Source of the DNA: CAYFVR01 sp964346545
Lineage (GTDB): Bacteria; Desulfobacterota; Desulfobacteria; Desulfobacterales; Desulfococcaceae
Length of the DNA stretch: 64,000 nt
Reading direction: 5' to 3'
Assembly (NCBI GenBank): GCA_964346545.1
Contig: CAYFVR010000001.1
Location: 14,049-78,048, forward strand
Shown here one piece after another: positions 43,925 through 53,168 of the stretch. The notes under the pieces were generated by a model that had not been told where the DNA came from, ran no database searches, and was given only the letters and a program-made list of their open reading frames with translations. Position 1 is the stretch's first letter; each line of letters starts with the position of its first letter. The position numbers were made by a program, and so were the translations under genes.

Positions 43925-46900
43925 ATGAAGCAATCGGCGGAGCGGTTTGGCGGAATCTTTTGCGTTCTTTGCGCTTTGTTTTTCGGGTTTTTCGGGACCA
44001 TCCCATCGGCGGCCGCGGCGCCGGTCCTGCCGGACATCGAAGACAAGCGGATATCGGAAGACACATCGTTGAGCGTGACCATCCCCATTCAGAACGCCCA
44101 GACCGCCACCCTTGAAGTCACGGCGACGGCCGACGATGCCGCCCTCGTGCCTCCCAACGGCATTTCGGTGACCGGCGGCGGCGCGACCCGCATTCTCACC
44201 GTTCTCCCCGCGGCGGAAGAAAGCGGCCAAACCCGGATTCGGATCGAGGCCTCGGACGATTCCGGGACCGATACGGTCACGTTTCTCCTGGAGGTTTTCT
44301 CCATCAACGACGCCCCGACCGTGGAAGTCCCGGATACGCGGGAAGTGGACGAAGGCGAAAGCTTGACGTTCGGGACCGCCGAAGGGAACGCCATTGTCGT
44401 GGACGACATCGACGCCGGAACCAATTCCGTGGAAACCACGGTGACCGCCGAAAACGGGACCCTGGAAGCCGCCGCCAACAGCGGCGCGACGATTGCCGGC
44501 AATGAAACCGGAAGGCTCACGCTCCTGGGGCGCATCTCCCAGATCAACGCCGCGCTGGACGGGCTTGTCTATTCGCCGAACGCCGACTTTTTCGGGACCG
44601 ACGTGGTGGAGGTCCGGATCGACGACAAGGGCCACACCGGCGGCGTGAACAATCCCTTCGAAACGCCGGACAAGGTCGCCCGGGCTTCCTTCGACGTCGC
44701 CGTCCAGCCGGTTAACGATCCTCCCGAAATCAACGCCCCCGAATCCGCCGAAACCCTCGAAGACGTTCCGCTGGTCTTCGGCGCCGAGAATGGGAACGCC
44801 ATCACGGTCTCCGACATCGACGCCGGGGACGAGCCGGTGCGGGTCACGGTCGCCATCGAAGACGGTCTCCTGTCCGTTTCGGCCGAACACGCGGACGCCG
44901 TCGCCGGCCGGGGGACGTCCGAGATCACCTTTTCGGCGCCGCTTGAAACCGCAAACGCGATTCTGGACGGCCTGACCGCGACGGTCGGCCCGGTGGAAAT
45001 CACCGACGGCGGTTTCGGAGACCCCCAACTGCGGGTTCCCCCGAACTGGAGCGGGAACACCGTCCTGGAGATCGTGGTGAACGACCAGGGCCACACCGGC
45101 GCGGGCGGCCCGCTTTCCGCCCAATGGACCCTCCCCGTCGAAGTAATTTCGGTGAACGACGCGCCGACCATTTCCCTGTCGTCTCCCCGGTTCGTTCTGG
45201 ACGAGGACGGCCGCCGGCTCTTCGGCGGCGAGGCCGTCGTCATCCGCGACGTGGACGCGGGAGACAACCCGATCCGGCTCGCGCTGAACTGGACCGAAGG
45301 CGACCTGACCGTTCCGGAAACCGACGAAGTGGACCGGCTCGACACCGGCGAGCGGAGCGTGGAGCTGGAAGGTTCGATCGCCGACCTGAACGATCTTCTG
45401 GGCGGCCTCGTCTTCACGCCGGAACCGGACTGGAACGGAGAGGCGGAACTGATCATCGCCGTCGACGACCGGGGACATTCCGGCGAGGCGGGCGAGGCGG
45501 AGACCGCCGAGCGAACCCTGACCTTGGTGGTCCGCGCCGTTCCCGACGCGCCGATGCTGGAAGACGTCGAAACCATCGAGATGACCCCGATCGAAATGAA
45601 CGCGGAAAATCCGTCGGGTGAACTTGTGTCCGATCTTTTGGCCGGCCGCGTTTCCGACGCGGATGGAAACCCGGAGGAAATCGGAATGGCGGTGGTTTTC
45701 GTGGAGAACGACCGCGGAGAATGGCAATTCTCCACCGACGACGGGCGAAACTGGACCCCTTTCCCGGCGGAAACCGCCGAAGGCGCCGCCACCCTGTTGG
45801 GTCCCGACGCCCGCGTTCGCTTCGTTCCGGAAGCGGACTGGGAAGGCTTCGCGGAGCTGGATTTCCGGCCGTGGGACGGAAGCGACGGCGCGGTTAGCGG
45901 CGCCATGGGCGTGAACATCGTCGAAGTGGGCGGAGAAGCGCCGTTCGGCGCGGAAATCGGGATGCTGTCCATTCTGGTCGGCGATCCGCCGCCCCTGGTG
46001 GCCGACGCCGGTTCGAATCAAACCGTCGTCGAAGGGGACACGGTCACCCTGGACGGCGGCGGCTCCCAAACGCCAACGGAAGTGACGACCGCTTTCTTTT
46101 GGGAACAAATCGCCGGGCCATCCGTGAGCTTGTCCGATCCGTTGGCCATTCAACCCACTTTCGTCGTTCCGGATATCGGGCCGGACGGCGCGGAGTTCAT
46201 CTTTCGCCTCACCCTGACGGCCGAAGGGCTGCCCGAATCTTCCGATGACGTTCGGGTCGCGGCCACCCAAGACATGACGATCGTCGCCGACGCCGGGGGC
46301 GATCTCGCCGTTTCGGAAAACACGGAGGTCGTTCTGGACGGAAGCGGTTCCCGGATTCCCGACGGAATGACGGTCGCGGTGGAATGGACCCAGACCGCCG
46401 GATCGGAGGTGACCATCGGCAACGCGACAACCTTGACGCCCTTTTTCACCAGCCCGGCGGTGGACCAGGACACCCCATTGGCATTCCGTCTGGCCCTGAC
46501 CGATCCGGACGGCAACGAAGTCGCCGATTCGGTCCAGATCACCGTCACGAACCAGCCCGCCATCCGGGCCGACGCCGGATCGGACCAGACGGTGGAGGAA
46601 GGCGAAACCGTCACTTTGAGCGGGGCCGGCTCCTTCGTGGAATCCGGGGTGACGGCGCTGTACCAATGGATCCAGACCGCCGGACCTTCGGTAAGCCTGG
46701 CCAACCCCGCCGCGGCGGAAACCACGTTCGTCGCGCCGGACGTGGCGGAAAACCAGTCGGCAACCCTCGTATTCGCGCTGGAAGTCCGCGACAACGCGGG
46801 AACCGAGGTGGACACCGACGAAGTGGCCATCCAGGTGTTGGACGCGGGCCCGACCGCGGCGCCCCCCGCGGCCGACGCCGGGTCGAACCAGCGGGTCGCG

Positions 46901-47914
46901 CCGGGCGCCTCCGTCACCCTGAGCGGAACCGGTTCCAGCGATTCCGACGGAACCATCGTCGCCTATCAGTGGACTCAACAATCGGGACCGTCGGTCGCAC
47001 TTTCCAACGCCGCCGCCGCGACCACCACGTTCACCGCGCCCGCGGAAACGGCGACGTTGCGCTTTCGGCTTACGGTGACCGACAACGGCGGACTGACCGA
47101 CCAGGACACGGTGACGATCACCGTCGCCGACGACACCCCGCCGGGCCCCGGCGTGGGCGAACCGGCGGAATTCCAGGAGGGCGAGACGGTTCGGCTGAAC
47201 GTTTCCCCCTCGCCGGACTTCGGCGCCGTGACCGGATACCGATGGACCCAGGTTTCGGGAACGACGGTCCCCCTTTCGGACCCGAACGCCCGGCGGCCGA
47301 CCTTCGTTCCGCCCCCGGAAACCGTGGGCCAGACCCTGGCGTTCGAAGTCGTTTTGACCAACGCCCAGGGCCGAACCCAAAACGCCATCCAGTCCATCCG
47401 GGTGCTGGACAACGGAATTTCCGGTTTTCCCGACGACGCGATCACCTTCCGGCCGACCACCGCCCACACCATGGGCATACGGATGAGCGGAACGGCGGCA
47501 CTGGTCGCCCTTGAACCGGTGGATGTCGGAAACACCGACAGCGCCGGACGGCCCGCCGGCATCCCCTTCGGCCTGGTCGCCTACACCTTCCGGACGCCCA
47601 ACCCCGGAGATTCGGCCCAGGCGACCCTGTTCCTCCAGACCGTGACCCCGGCCAGCTTTCGGTGGTTCGTCTACGACGCGGCGGCGGGCTGGCGGACGTT
47701 TGGCGACAATGCCTCCCTCGGCGAGGACGGAACCCGGGTCACGCTGACCGTGACCGACGGCGGCCCCGGCGACGAGGACGGCGTGGCCAACGGCCTCATT
47801 CGCCACACGGGCGGCCTTGGCTCCAACACGCCGACCGGCCCCGGAAGCGATGGGGAAGGCGGCGGCGCGGGGGACAGCGGCTGCTTCATCCAATCGCTGT
47901 TCGGCGCCAACTGA
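43925..47914 (+). CDS. Large surface protein: cadherin-like and PKD-like repeats, choice-of-anchor U, CFI-box-like end
   Basis: A 1329-residue exported protein. The Sec signal ends near SAAAAP (about residue 31). Three or more cadherin-like repeats follow, marked INDAP/VNDPP/VNDAP. From about 690 come four to five PKD-like repeats, each opening with ADAGSNQTVVEGDTVTLDGG or variants and containing WTQTAG-type strands. Near the C-terminus is a region resembling choice-of-anchor U domains (DGGPGDEDGVANGLIRHTGG), and the protein ends GGGAGDSGCFIQSLFGAN, similar to the CFI-box C-terminal motif. It is probably anchored at the surface. It differs from the 16.7-22.1 kb protein in having a Sec signal and PKD repeats. 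Confidence 0.85.
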   Translation: MKQSAERFGGIFCVLCALFFGFFGTIPSAAAAPVLPDIEDKRISEDTSLSVTIPIQNAQTATLEVTATADDAALVPPNGISVTGGGATRILTVLPAAEESGQTRIRIEASDDSGTDTVTFLLEVFSINDAPTVEVPDTREVDEGESLTFGTAEGNAIVVDDIDAGTNSVETTVTAENGTLEAAANSGATIAGNETGRLTLLGRISQINAALDGLVYSPNADFFGTDVVEVRIDDKGHTGGVNNPFETPDKVARASFDVAVQPVNDPPEINAPESAETLEDVPLVFGAENGNAITVSDIDAGDEPVRVTVAIEDGLLSVSAEHADAVAGRGTSEITFSAPLETANAILDGLTATVGPVEITDGGFGDPQLRVPPNWSGNTVLEIVVNDQGHTGAGGPLSAQWTLPVEVISVNDAPTISLSSPRFVLDEDGRRLFGGEAVVIRDVDAGDNPIRLALNWTEGDLTVPETDEVDRLDTGERSVELEGSIADLNDLLGGLVFTPEPDWNGEAELIIAVDDRGHSGEAGEAETAERTLTLVVRAVPDAPMLEDVETIEMTPIEMNAENPSGELVSDLLAGRVSDADGNPEEIGMAVVFVENDRGEWQFSTDDGRNWTPFPAETAEGAATLLGPDARVRFVPEADWEGFAELDFRPWDGSDGAVSGAMGVNIVEVGGEAPFGAEIGMLSILVGDPPPLVADAGSNQTVVEGDTVTLDGGGSQTPTEVTTAFFWEQIAGPSVSLSDPLAIQPTFVVPDIGPDGAEFIFRLTLTAEGLPESSDDVRVAATQDMTIVADAGGDLAVSENTEVVLDGSGSRIPDGMTVAVEWTQTAGSEVTIGNATTLTPFFTSPAVDQDTPLAFRLALTDPDGNEVADSVQITVTNQPAIRADAGSDQTVEEGETVTLSGAGSFVESGVTALYQWIQTAGPSVSLANPAAAETTFVAPDVAENQSATLVFALEVRDNAGTEVDTDEVAIQVLDAGPTAAPPAADAGSNQRVAPGASVTLSGTGSSDSDGTIVAYQWTQQSGPSVALSNAAAATTTFTAPAETATLRFRLTVTDNGGLTDQDTVTITVADDTPPGPGVGEPAEFQEGETVRLNVSPSPDFGAVTGYRWTQVSGTTVPLSDPNARRPTFVPPPETVGQTLAFEVVLTNAQGRTQNAIQSIRVLDNGISGFPDDAITFRPTTAHTMGIRMSGTAALVALEPVDVGNTDSAGRPAGIPFGLVAYTFRTPNPGDSAQATLFLQTVTPASFRWFVYDAAAGWRTFGDNASLGEDGTRVTLTVTDGGPGDEDGVANGLIRHTGGLGSNTPTGPGSDGEGGGAGDSGCFIQSLFGAN

Positions 47915-47926
47915 TTCCCGACCGAT

Positions 47927-47960
47927 CCCCGGCGAAGCGGTTCGCGCCGCTTTGCCGGGG
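47927..47960 (+). repeat. 14-bp hairpin after the second giant gene
   Basis: CCCCGGCGAAGCGG and CCGCTTTGCCGGGG pair with one G-T, 13 bases after the stop. No T run follows, so termination would need Rho or another factor. Confidence 0.6.
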
Positions 47961-47999
47961 CCGTCGGCATCGAAACGGCATGGACCCCGGAAGGAAGTC

Positions 48000-48263
48000 A
48001 TGAAAAACCAAACCAATGGCTCCGACCATTTGTCCCGAATTACCTACGATCCATCCATCTTCGGCGGAAAACCCATCATCCGAGGCCGACGACTGGCGGT
48101 GGAACATGTGTTGGGCATGTTGGCCGCGGGCGACGGAATCGACACCATTCTGGAGGGGTATCCATGGCTGGAGCGTGAAGATGTTCTGGCCTGCCTGGAA
48201 TATGCGCAAAAAATCGTGGGCCATGAACGAATCCAGCCCGCTTTCCGGGTAACCGGTTCATGA
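48000..48263 (+). CDS. DUF433 antitoxin
   Basis: An 87-residue DUF433 protein with the conserved FGGKPIIRGRRLAVEHVLGM and a C-terminal helix (REDVLACLEYAQKI). DUF433 proteins are the antitoxin halves of pairs with DUF5615 (PIN-like) toxins, and the latter follows with a four-base overlap. The start ATG at 48000 is behind GGAAGGAAG. Likely DNA-binding autoregulator. Confidence 0.88.
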   Translation: MKNQTNGSDHLSRITYDPSIFGGKPIIRGRRLAVEHVLGMLAAGDGIDTILEGYPWLEREDVLACLEYAQKIVGHERIQPAFRVTGS

Positions 48264-48622
48264 AAGTGTTGCTGGATACCTGCGTTTGGGGAAAAGCCAA
48301 AGCGGAACTGGAAGCCTCGGGCCATGACGTGGTCTGGGGCGGCGACTGGGACCGGGACCCGGGGGATGAACGGATTCTCGCCCTGGCCCGAAAGGAAGGC
48401 CGAATCCTGATCACCTTGGACAAGGATTTTGGCGAACTGGCCATCCTCCGAAGGATTCCCCATCACGGAATTCTTCGACTGGTGAACATCCCCGCCCGAA
48501 GCCAGTCGAAAATCAGTCTGCGCATTCTGGACCAATATGGCGCGGATCTGGAAAAAGGCGCCATCATCACCGCGGACTTGAAACATATCCGAATCCGCCC
48601 CCCGGAAGAAAACCCCGCCTGA
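48260..48622 (+). CDS. DUF5615 PIN-like toxin
   Basis: A 120-residue PIN-like nuclease-type protein: MKVLLDTCVWGKAK gives the first acidic residue, followed by GDWDRDPGDERILALARKEG, LITLDKDFGELA and HHGILRLVNIPARS. These are the family's acidic cluster positions and are intact. Toxic RNase activity is expected by homology but not proven for this family. It overlaps the antitoxin gene (ATGA). Confidence 0.87.
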   Translation: MKVLLDTCVWGKAKAELEASGHDVVWGGDWDRDPGDERILALARKEGRILITLDKDFGELAILRRIPHHGILRLVNIPARSQSKISLRILDQYGADLEKGAIITADLKHIRIRPPEENPA

Positions 48623-48641
48623 TCGCTCTCCCGCGCCGCCT

Positions 48642-48759
48642 TTAATCCCAATACCGTTCACTTTGGGATTTCAATGGATAATCGTGCCGAATTGACCCGG
48701 GGCGTATGCGATACGCCCCTACCATTTTTTCGCGAAAGGTGCGGTATTGCCGTTAATCC
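48642..48759 (+). repeat. Dispersed intergenic repeat, copy C (full length)
   Basis: Opens with TAATCCCAATACCGTTCACT and ends with GCGGTATTGCCGTTAATCC, so ATACCG / CGGTAT form imperfect terminal inverted ends. The core is GGGCGTATGCGATACGCCC. It fills most of the gap between the toxin gene and hisS. Confidence 0.85.
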
Positions 48760-48865
48760 GGCTTTTTTTCCTCCCATACGCATATCCGGTTGACGAACCA
48801 AAACCAGTCCGCTAACATCCACCGCTTGTCCAAAATTCGGTGAATCGGGAGGATCGGTCGGTCGC

Positions 48866-50182
48866 ATGATACAGCTTATTCGAGGATTCAAAGACATTCT
48901 GCCGGGCGAAGTCGAACTGTGGCAGCGGATTGAAAACACCGCCGTCGAACTGTTCCACGCTTTCGGATTCGATGAAATCCGCATTCCCATCATGGAACGC
49001 ACCGAACTGTTCGCGCGGAGCATCGGAGAGCACACCGACATCGTGGAAAAGGAGATGTACACCTTTCCCGACCGCAAGGGCGACCTCCTGACCCTGCGGC
49101 CCGAAGCCACCGCCTCGGTGGTCCGCGCCTACATCCAACACAAAATGTTCGCCCAAGACCCGGTTCGGAAGCTGTACACCATCGGCCCCATGTTCCGCCG
49201 GGAGCGCCCGCAAAAAGGCCGCTACCGCCAGTTCTACCAGATCAACGCCGAGATCTTCGGCGTGACCTCGGCCCGGGTGGACGCGCAGCTCATCCTCTAC
49301 CTGACCACGCTGATGGAGCGTCTCCGGGTGGAGGACGTGACCGTCCATCTCAATTCCCTGGGCTGCCCCAAGTGCCGCCCCGCCTTTCGGGAGGCGCTGC
49401 TGGCCTTTCTGCGGAAGCGCAAGGAGAAACTCTGCGCCGACTGCGTTCGCCGAATGGAGAAAAACCCGCTCCGCGCCCTGGATTGCAAGGTTCCCGCCTG
49501 CCAGGAGGCCACCGAGGGGGCGCCGGCGCTCCTGGACCATCTGGGCGAAGAATGCCGGGAACATTTCAAGGTGCTGACCGATTCCCTGGAAGCGCTGGAG
49601 GTTCCCTACGTCGTCAATCCCCGGCTGGTTCGCGGTTTGGACTACTACACCCGCACCACCTTCGAAGTGCTGACCGGTTCTTTGGGCGCCCAAAGCGCCG
49701 TGGCCGGCGGCGGCCGGTACGACGGGCTGGTGGAGCTGCTGGGCGGGCCGGAGATTCCGGCCATCGGCTTCGCCATCGGTCTGGACCGACTGGCCGAGCT
49801 GGTGGGCATCCGGGCGGAGGAAGTGCAAAACCGGCCGGACTTGTTCATCGCCGCGCTGGGACCGTCCTGCCAGGCCCGAGCCTTTCAATGGCTCACGGAG
49901 CTGGGACGCGCCGGACTGCGGATCGAAATGGATTTCGAAGACCGAAGCCTGAAAAGCCAGATGAAGCGCGCCGACCGGCTGAATGCCCGGAATGTGCTGA
50001 TTTTCGGAGAAAACGAGGAAAAGGCCGGCGAGGCCACGCTTCGGAACATGGCGACCAAGACGCAGGAAGGCGTGCCGGTGGAGAGCCTGGTTTCCCGGCT
50101 GGTCGAGCGGCTCGAATCCTCCATGGCTTCTCCCACCGCCCCAACTGGCAACCGATTGAGTTCAAGGCCGCTCAAATCATGA
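48866..50182 (+). CDS. hisS: Histidyl-tRNA synthetase
   Basis: A 438-residue class II synthetase. It opens MIQLIRGFKDILPGEVELWQ and has motif 2 (FRRERPQKGRYRQFYQ), LRPEATASVVRAYI, HisA GLDYYTRTTFEV and HisB AGGGRYDGLVELLGG. The anticodon-binding domain fills the C-terminus. The last 15 or so residues (after VERLESS) are encoded partly by the inserted repeat. GGAGGAT lies about 10 bases before the ATG. aspS follows, a common pairing. Confidence 0.96.
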   Translation: MIQLIRGFKDILPGEVELWQRIENTAVELFHAFGFDEIRIPIMERTELFARSIGEHTDIVEKEMYTFPDRKGDLLTLRPEATASVVRAYIQHKMFAQDPVRKLYTIGPMFRRERPQKGRYRQFYQINAEIFGVTSARVDAQLILYLTTLMERLRVEDVTVHLNSLGCPKCRPAFREALLAFLRKRKEKLCADCVRRMEKNPLRALDCKVPACQEATEGAPALLDHLGEECREHFKVLTDSLEALEVPYVVNPRLVRGLDYYTRTTFEVLTGSLGAQSAVAGGGRYDGLVELLGGPEIPAIGFAIGLDRLAELVGIRAEEVQNRPDLFIAALGPSCQARAFQWLTELGRAGLRIEMDFEDRSLKSQMKRADRLNARNVLIFGENEEKAGEATLRNMATKTQEGVPVESLVSRLVERLESSMASPTAPTGNRLSSRPLKS

Positions 50183-50266
50183 TCCCCAGTGAACGCCGGA
50201 GCCAGATGGGCCAAGGGCGTATGCGATACGCCCCTACAAAATTTTGTCATTTTAACCGGCATTGAG
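50169..50266 (+). repeat. Dispersed intergenic repeat, copy D
   Basis: Contains the core GGGCGTATGCGATACGCCC and the flank CCCCTACAAAATTTTG. The left part (CAGTGAACGCCGGAGCCAGA) is diverged. It begins within the last codons of hisS, so it altered the end of that protein, and it lies between hisS and aspS. Confidence 0.75.
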
Positions 50267-50413
50267 CTTTCGCTCGAACTTTTTATATCAAACATTTGAC
50301 GAAACCGGGTTCCATGGATCGCCGTTGGCGGACCCGGTTCGCCGCTCCGGGATTTCCGGGGCATGTCCGCCGCGAAGGTCGCTGGACCCCGCGGGTGGAA
50401 AGGAGCATCGAGA

Positions 50414-52207
50414 GTGTCCGATTTACTGGGTGACATGCGGAGGACCCACCACTGCCAGGCCCTGACCGGGGCCGACGTCGGCAAAGAGGTGGTGCTTATG
50501 GGCTGGGTGCAGCGCCGGCGGGACCACGGCGGCGTGATTTTCGTGGACCTGCGGGACCGGGAAGGCATCACCCAGGTGGTGTTCAATCCGGAAATCCACG
50601 CCGAGGTCCACGCCAAGGCCCACGGCATCCGAAACGAATACGTCATCGGCGTCCGGGGCGCCGTGGAAGGCCGGCCCGAGGGGATGATCAATCCCAACCT
50701 GGAAACCGGCGAAATCGAGGTCCTGGTTTCCGAGCTGCGGATTTTCAACGAGGCCGTCACGCCGCCGTTTCAGATCGAGGAACGCATCGACGTAGGGGAG
50801 ACCATCCGGCTCCAGCACCGCCACATCGATCTCCGCCGGCCCAAAATCCAGCGCAACATCATTTTGCGCCACCGGGCCACCGCCGCCGTCCGCCAGTTTT
50901 TGACGGAACAGGAATTCCTGGAAATCGAAACGCCGATCCTGACCCGGTCCACGCCGGAAGGCGCCCGGGACTATCTGGTGCCCAGCCGGGTCAACCCCGG
51001 CCAGTTCTACGCCCTGCCCCAGTCGCCCCAGCTCTTCAAGCAGCTTTTCATGATCTCCGGCTACGACCGGTATTATCAGATCGCCCGTTGCTTCCGGGAC
51101 GAGGACCTTCGCGCCGACCGCCAGCCGGAATTCACCCAGATCGACATGGAAATGTCCTTCGTGGGCGAGGAGGACATCATGGCGGTGTCCGAGGCCATGA
51201 TGGTCAACGTCTTCCGGGAAGTGCTGGGCGTGGAGCTGACCCCGCCCTTTCCCCGCCTCACCTATGACCAGGCCCTGAGCCGGTACGGCCTGGACAAGCC
51301 GGACATCCGCTTCGGCCTGGAGCTGATCGACCTGTCGGACATCGCCGCCGACTGCGGCTTCAAGGTCTTCGGCGACGCCGTCCGGAAAGGCGGCGTGGTC
51401 AAGGCCATCAACGCCAAGGGCTGCATCCACTTCACCCGGAAAGAGCTGGACGACCTGACCGATTTCGTCTCGGTCTACCGCGCCAAGGGCATGGCCTGGA
51501 TCAAGGTCAAGGAGGACGGCTGGCAGTCGCCCATCGCCAAGTTCTTCACCGACGCGGAAAAAGAGGCCATGATCCGACGCCTCGGCATCGAAACCGGGGA
51601 TCTGATTCTGTTCGGCGCGGACGCCGCCAAGGTCGTCAACGAAAGCCTGGGGCACCTTCGAAACCATTTGGGCCACAAGCTGGGCATGATCGACGAATCG
51701 GCCTTCGCCTTCACCTGGGTGACCCATTTTCCGCTGCTGGAATACGACGAAACCGAAAAACGCCACCAGGCGTTGCACCACCCGTTCACCGCGCCGCTGG
51801 AGGAAGATTACGACAAGCTGGAAAGCGATCCGCTGGCGGTTCGCTCCCGGGCCTACGACATCGTGCTCAACGGCTTCGAGCTGGGCGGCGGCAGCATTCG
51901 TATCCACGATCTGGAACTTCAGCGGAAGGTCTTCGCGGCCCTGGGCATCGGCAAGGAGGAGGCCGAGGACAAATTCGGCTTTCTGCTCTCGGCGCTGGAA
52001 TCCGGCGCCCCGCCCCACGGCGGCATCGCCTTCGGCTTCGACCGGCTGATCATGCTGCTTTGCCGGGAAAGCTCCATCCGAGACGTGATTCCGTTCCCCA
52101 AAACCCAGCGGGCCGCCTGCCTGCTCACCGGCGCGCCGTCCGAGCCGGCCAAGGCCCAGCTCGACGAGCTGTCCCTCAAGGTTCGGAAAGTAAAGCTCGA
52201 AGGCTGA
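50414..52207 (+). CDS. aspS: Aspartyl-tRNA synthetase (bacterial type)
   Basis: A 597-residue class II synthetase of the bacterial type with the extra GAD domain. It has the OB fold (VLMGWVQRRRDHGGVIFVDL), motif 2 with YYQIARCFRDEDLRADRQPE, QSPQLFKQLFM and motif 3 GIAFGFDRLIMLL. The GTG at 50414 follows AAAGGAG with good spacing and gives the family start (DLLGDMRRTHHCQALTGADV); the ATG upstream is unsuitable. It ends before a strong terminator. Confidence 0.96.
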   Translation: MSDLLGDMRRTHHCQALTGADVGKEVVLMGWVQRRRDHGGVIFVDLRDREGITQVVFNPEIHAEVHAKAHGIRNEYVIGVRGAVEGRPEGMINPNLETGEIEVLVSELRIFNEAVTPPFQIEERIDVGETIRLQHRHIDLRRPKIQRNIILRHRATAAVRQFLTEQEFLEIETPILTRSTPEGARDYLVPSRVNPGQFYALPQSPQLFKQLFMISGYDRYYQIARCFRDEDLRADRQPEFTQIDMEMSFVGEEDIMAVSEAMMVNVFREVLGVELTPPFPRLTYDQALSRYGLDKPDIRFGLELIDLSDIAADCGFKVFGDAVRKGGVVKAINAKGCIHFTRKELDDLTDFVSVYRAKGMAWIKVKEDGWQSPIAKFFTDAEKEAMIRRLGIETGDLILFGADAAKVVNESLGHLRNHLGHKLGMIDESAFAFTWVTHFPLLEYDETEKRHQALHHPFTAPLEEDYDKLESDPLAVRSRAYDIVLNGFELGGGSIRIHDLELQRKVFAALGIGKEEAEDKFGFLLSALESGAPPHGGIAFGFDRLIMLLCRESSIRDVIPFPKTQRAACLLTGAPSEPAKAQLDELSLKVRKVKLEG

Positions 52208-52314
52208 TTCGGCCCGACGGCGTTCCGGCGCCGATATGGAGCACCCGGGGATTCCGGGAGGTATTTGCTCCAGCCGTAGCGGCGGATGGAACGCAAACCA
52301 TCGCGCCAACGCAA

Positions 52315-52348
52315 ACGCCCGACCGCGAAATCGCGGTCGGGCGTTTTT
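52315..52348. terminator. Rho-independent terminator after aspS
   Basis: A perfect 14-bp stem (ACGCCCGACCGCGA / TCGCGGTCGGGCGT) with a 2-base loop at 52329-52330, followed by five T on the plus strand. It lies between the convergent aspS and DUF4276 genes and may serve both. Confidence 0.9.
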
Positions 52349-52451
52349 GCTTTTGCAAACTCGGAATTTCCATCCCCGAAGGCGATTTGCGGGAAAACCC
52401 GCATCCGGACGTGCGAACCCGGGGAACGGCATGGATATTTCCGCAAATCGC

Positions 52452-53168
52452 CTACCCCGGCGCCAGATTCTCCAGCGTTTGGACCCACTCGGCGAAATGC
52501 CGGCAGCAACGAAGCAAGGTCGCCATTCCGATTTTTTCGACCACGAGGGGTCCTGCGGTCGCTTTTCGGTTCGCGTATTCCGATATTTCCGCGATAATGC
52601 GCTTGGACGGGGCCGTCGTTTGCCCGTCGTCGATCAACTCCGGATTCCCGCCTTCGCGTTCCACCATTTCCGTCAGTCGCCGGATCGGCTCGTCATGTTC
52701 CAGAAATTCCCAATCCAGCCGCCGGGGGTCCGCCAAGATCAGCGCCTCGAATTCATGAAGCTGAATATACGGGATGAAGCGGGTATCTTTCCCTCGTTCT
52801 TTTTGGATATCCTTGGCGAACGCTTCTTCCAGTGCGCCCACCCGGCGATAAGGGTCCGGTTTCTTCATCGCCTCGCCCGTTCCCGGAAAGTCGTTCGGCA
52901 GACCGTAAAGATCGAACATGGTCGTGAACCGGGCTTCCGGCTTCCGGTCTTGCTTCATCCATGTGCAAATATCCGCCTGAACCGTGGAATAGGCGCCGGT
53001 GCGGCGGAATCCGCCTCGATATTCCAAACCTTTTCGGCGGTTGCGGCTGGTCAGCACCCGACGGGCCGAGGCCCACACGCCTTTTTCGCCCAAATAGGGC
53101 GAAAGGACGTTTTTCACGAAGCGCGCCTCGGTTTCCCCTTCGACGATGACATGAAGGCGAATGGACAT
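52452..53168 (-). CDS. DUF4276 family protein (TOPRIM-like), partner of AAA ATPase
   Basis: A 238-residue protein of the DUF4276 family, proposed to have a TOPRIM-like fold. It opens with the acidic VIVEGETEARFVKNVL and has FTTMFDLYGLP and IQLHEFEALILAD. Its start overlaps the ATPase stop by one base (TAATG), so the two are coupled. Such ATPase/DUF4276 pairs are frequent in defence islands, where the second protein could be a nuclease effector. That role is inferred. Confidence 0.82.
   Translation of the reverse strand: MSIRLHVIVEGETEARFVKNVLSPYLGEKGVWASARRVLTSRNRRKGLEYRGGFRRTGAYSTVQADICTWMKQDRKPEARFTTMFDLYGLPNDFPGTGEAMKKPDPYRRVGALEEAFAKDIQKERGKDTRFIPYIQLHEFEALILADPRRLDWEFLEHDEPIRRLTEMVEREGGNPELIDDGQTTAPSKRIIAEISEYANRKATAGPLVVEKIGMATLLRCCRHFAEWVQTLENLAPG

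Noticed and set aside
43865..48016. A 1383-codon open frame opposite the second giant surface protein
   Set aside because: It has no family motifs or ribosome-binding site and mirrors the sense gene's codon bias; long antisense frames are expected in GC-rich genes.
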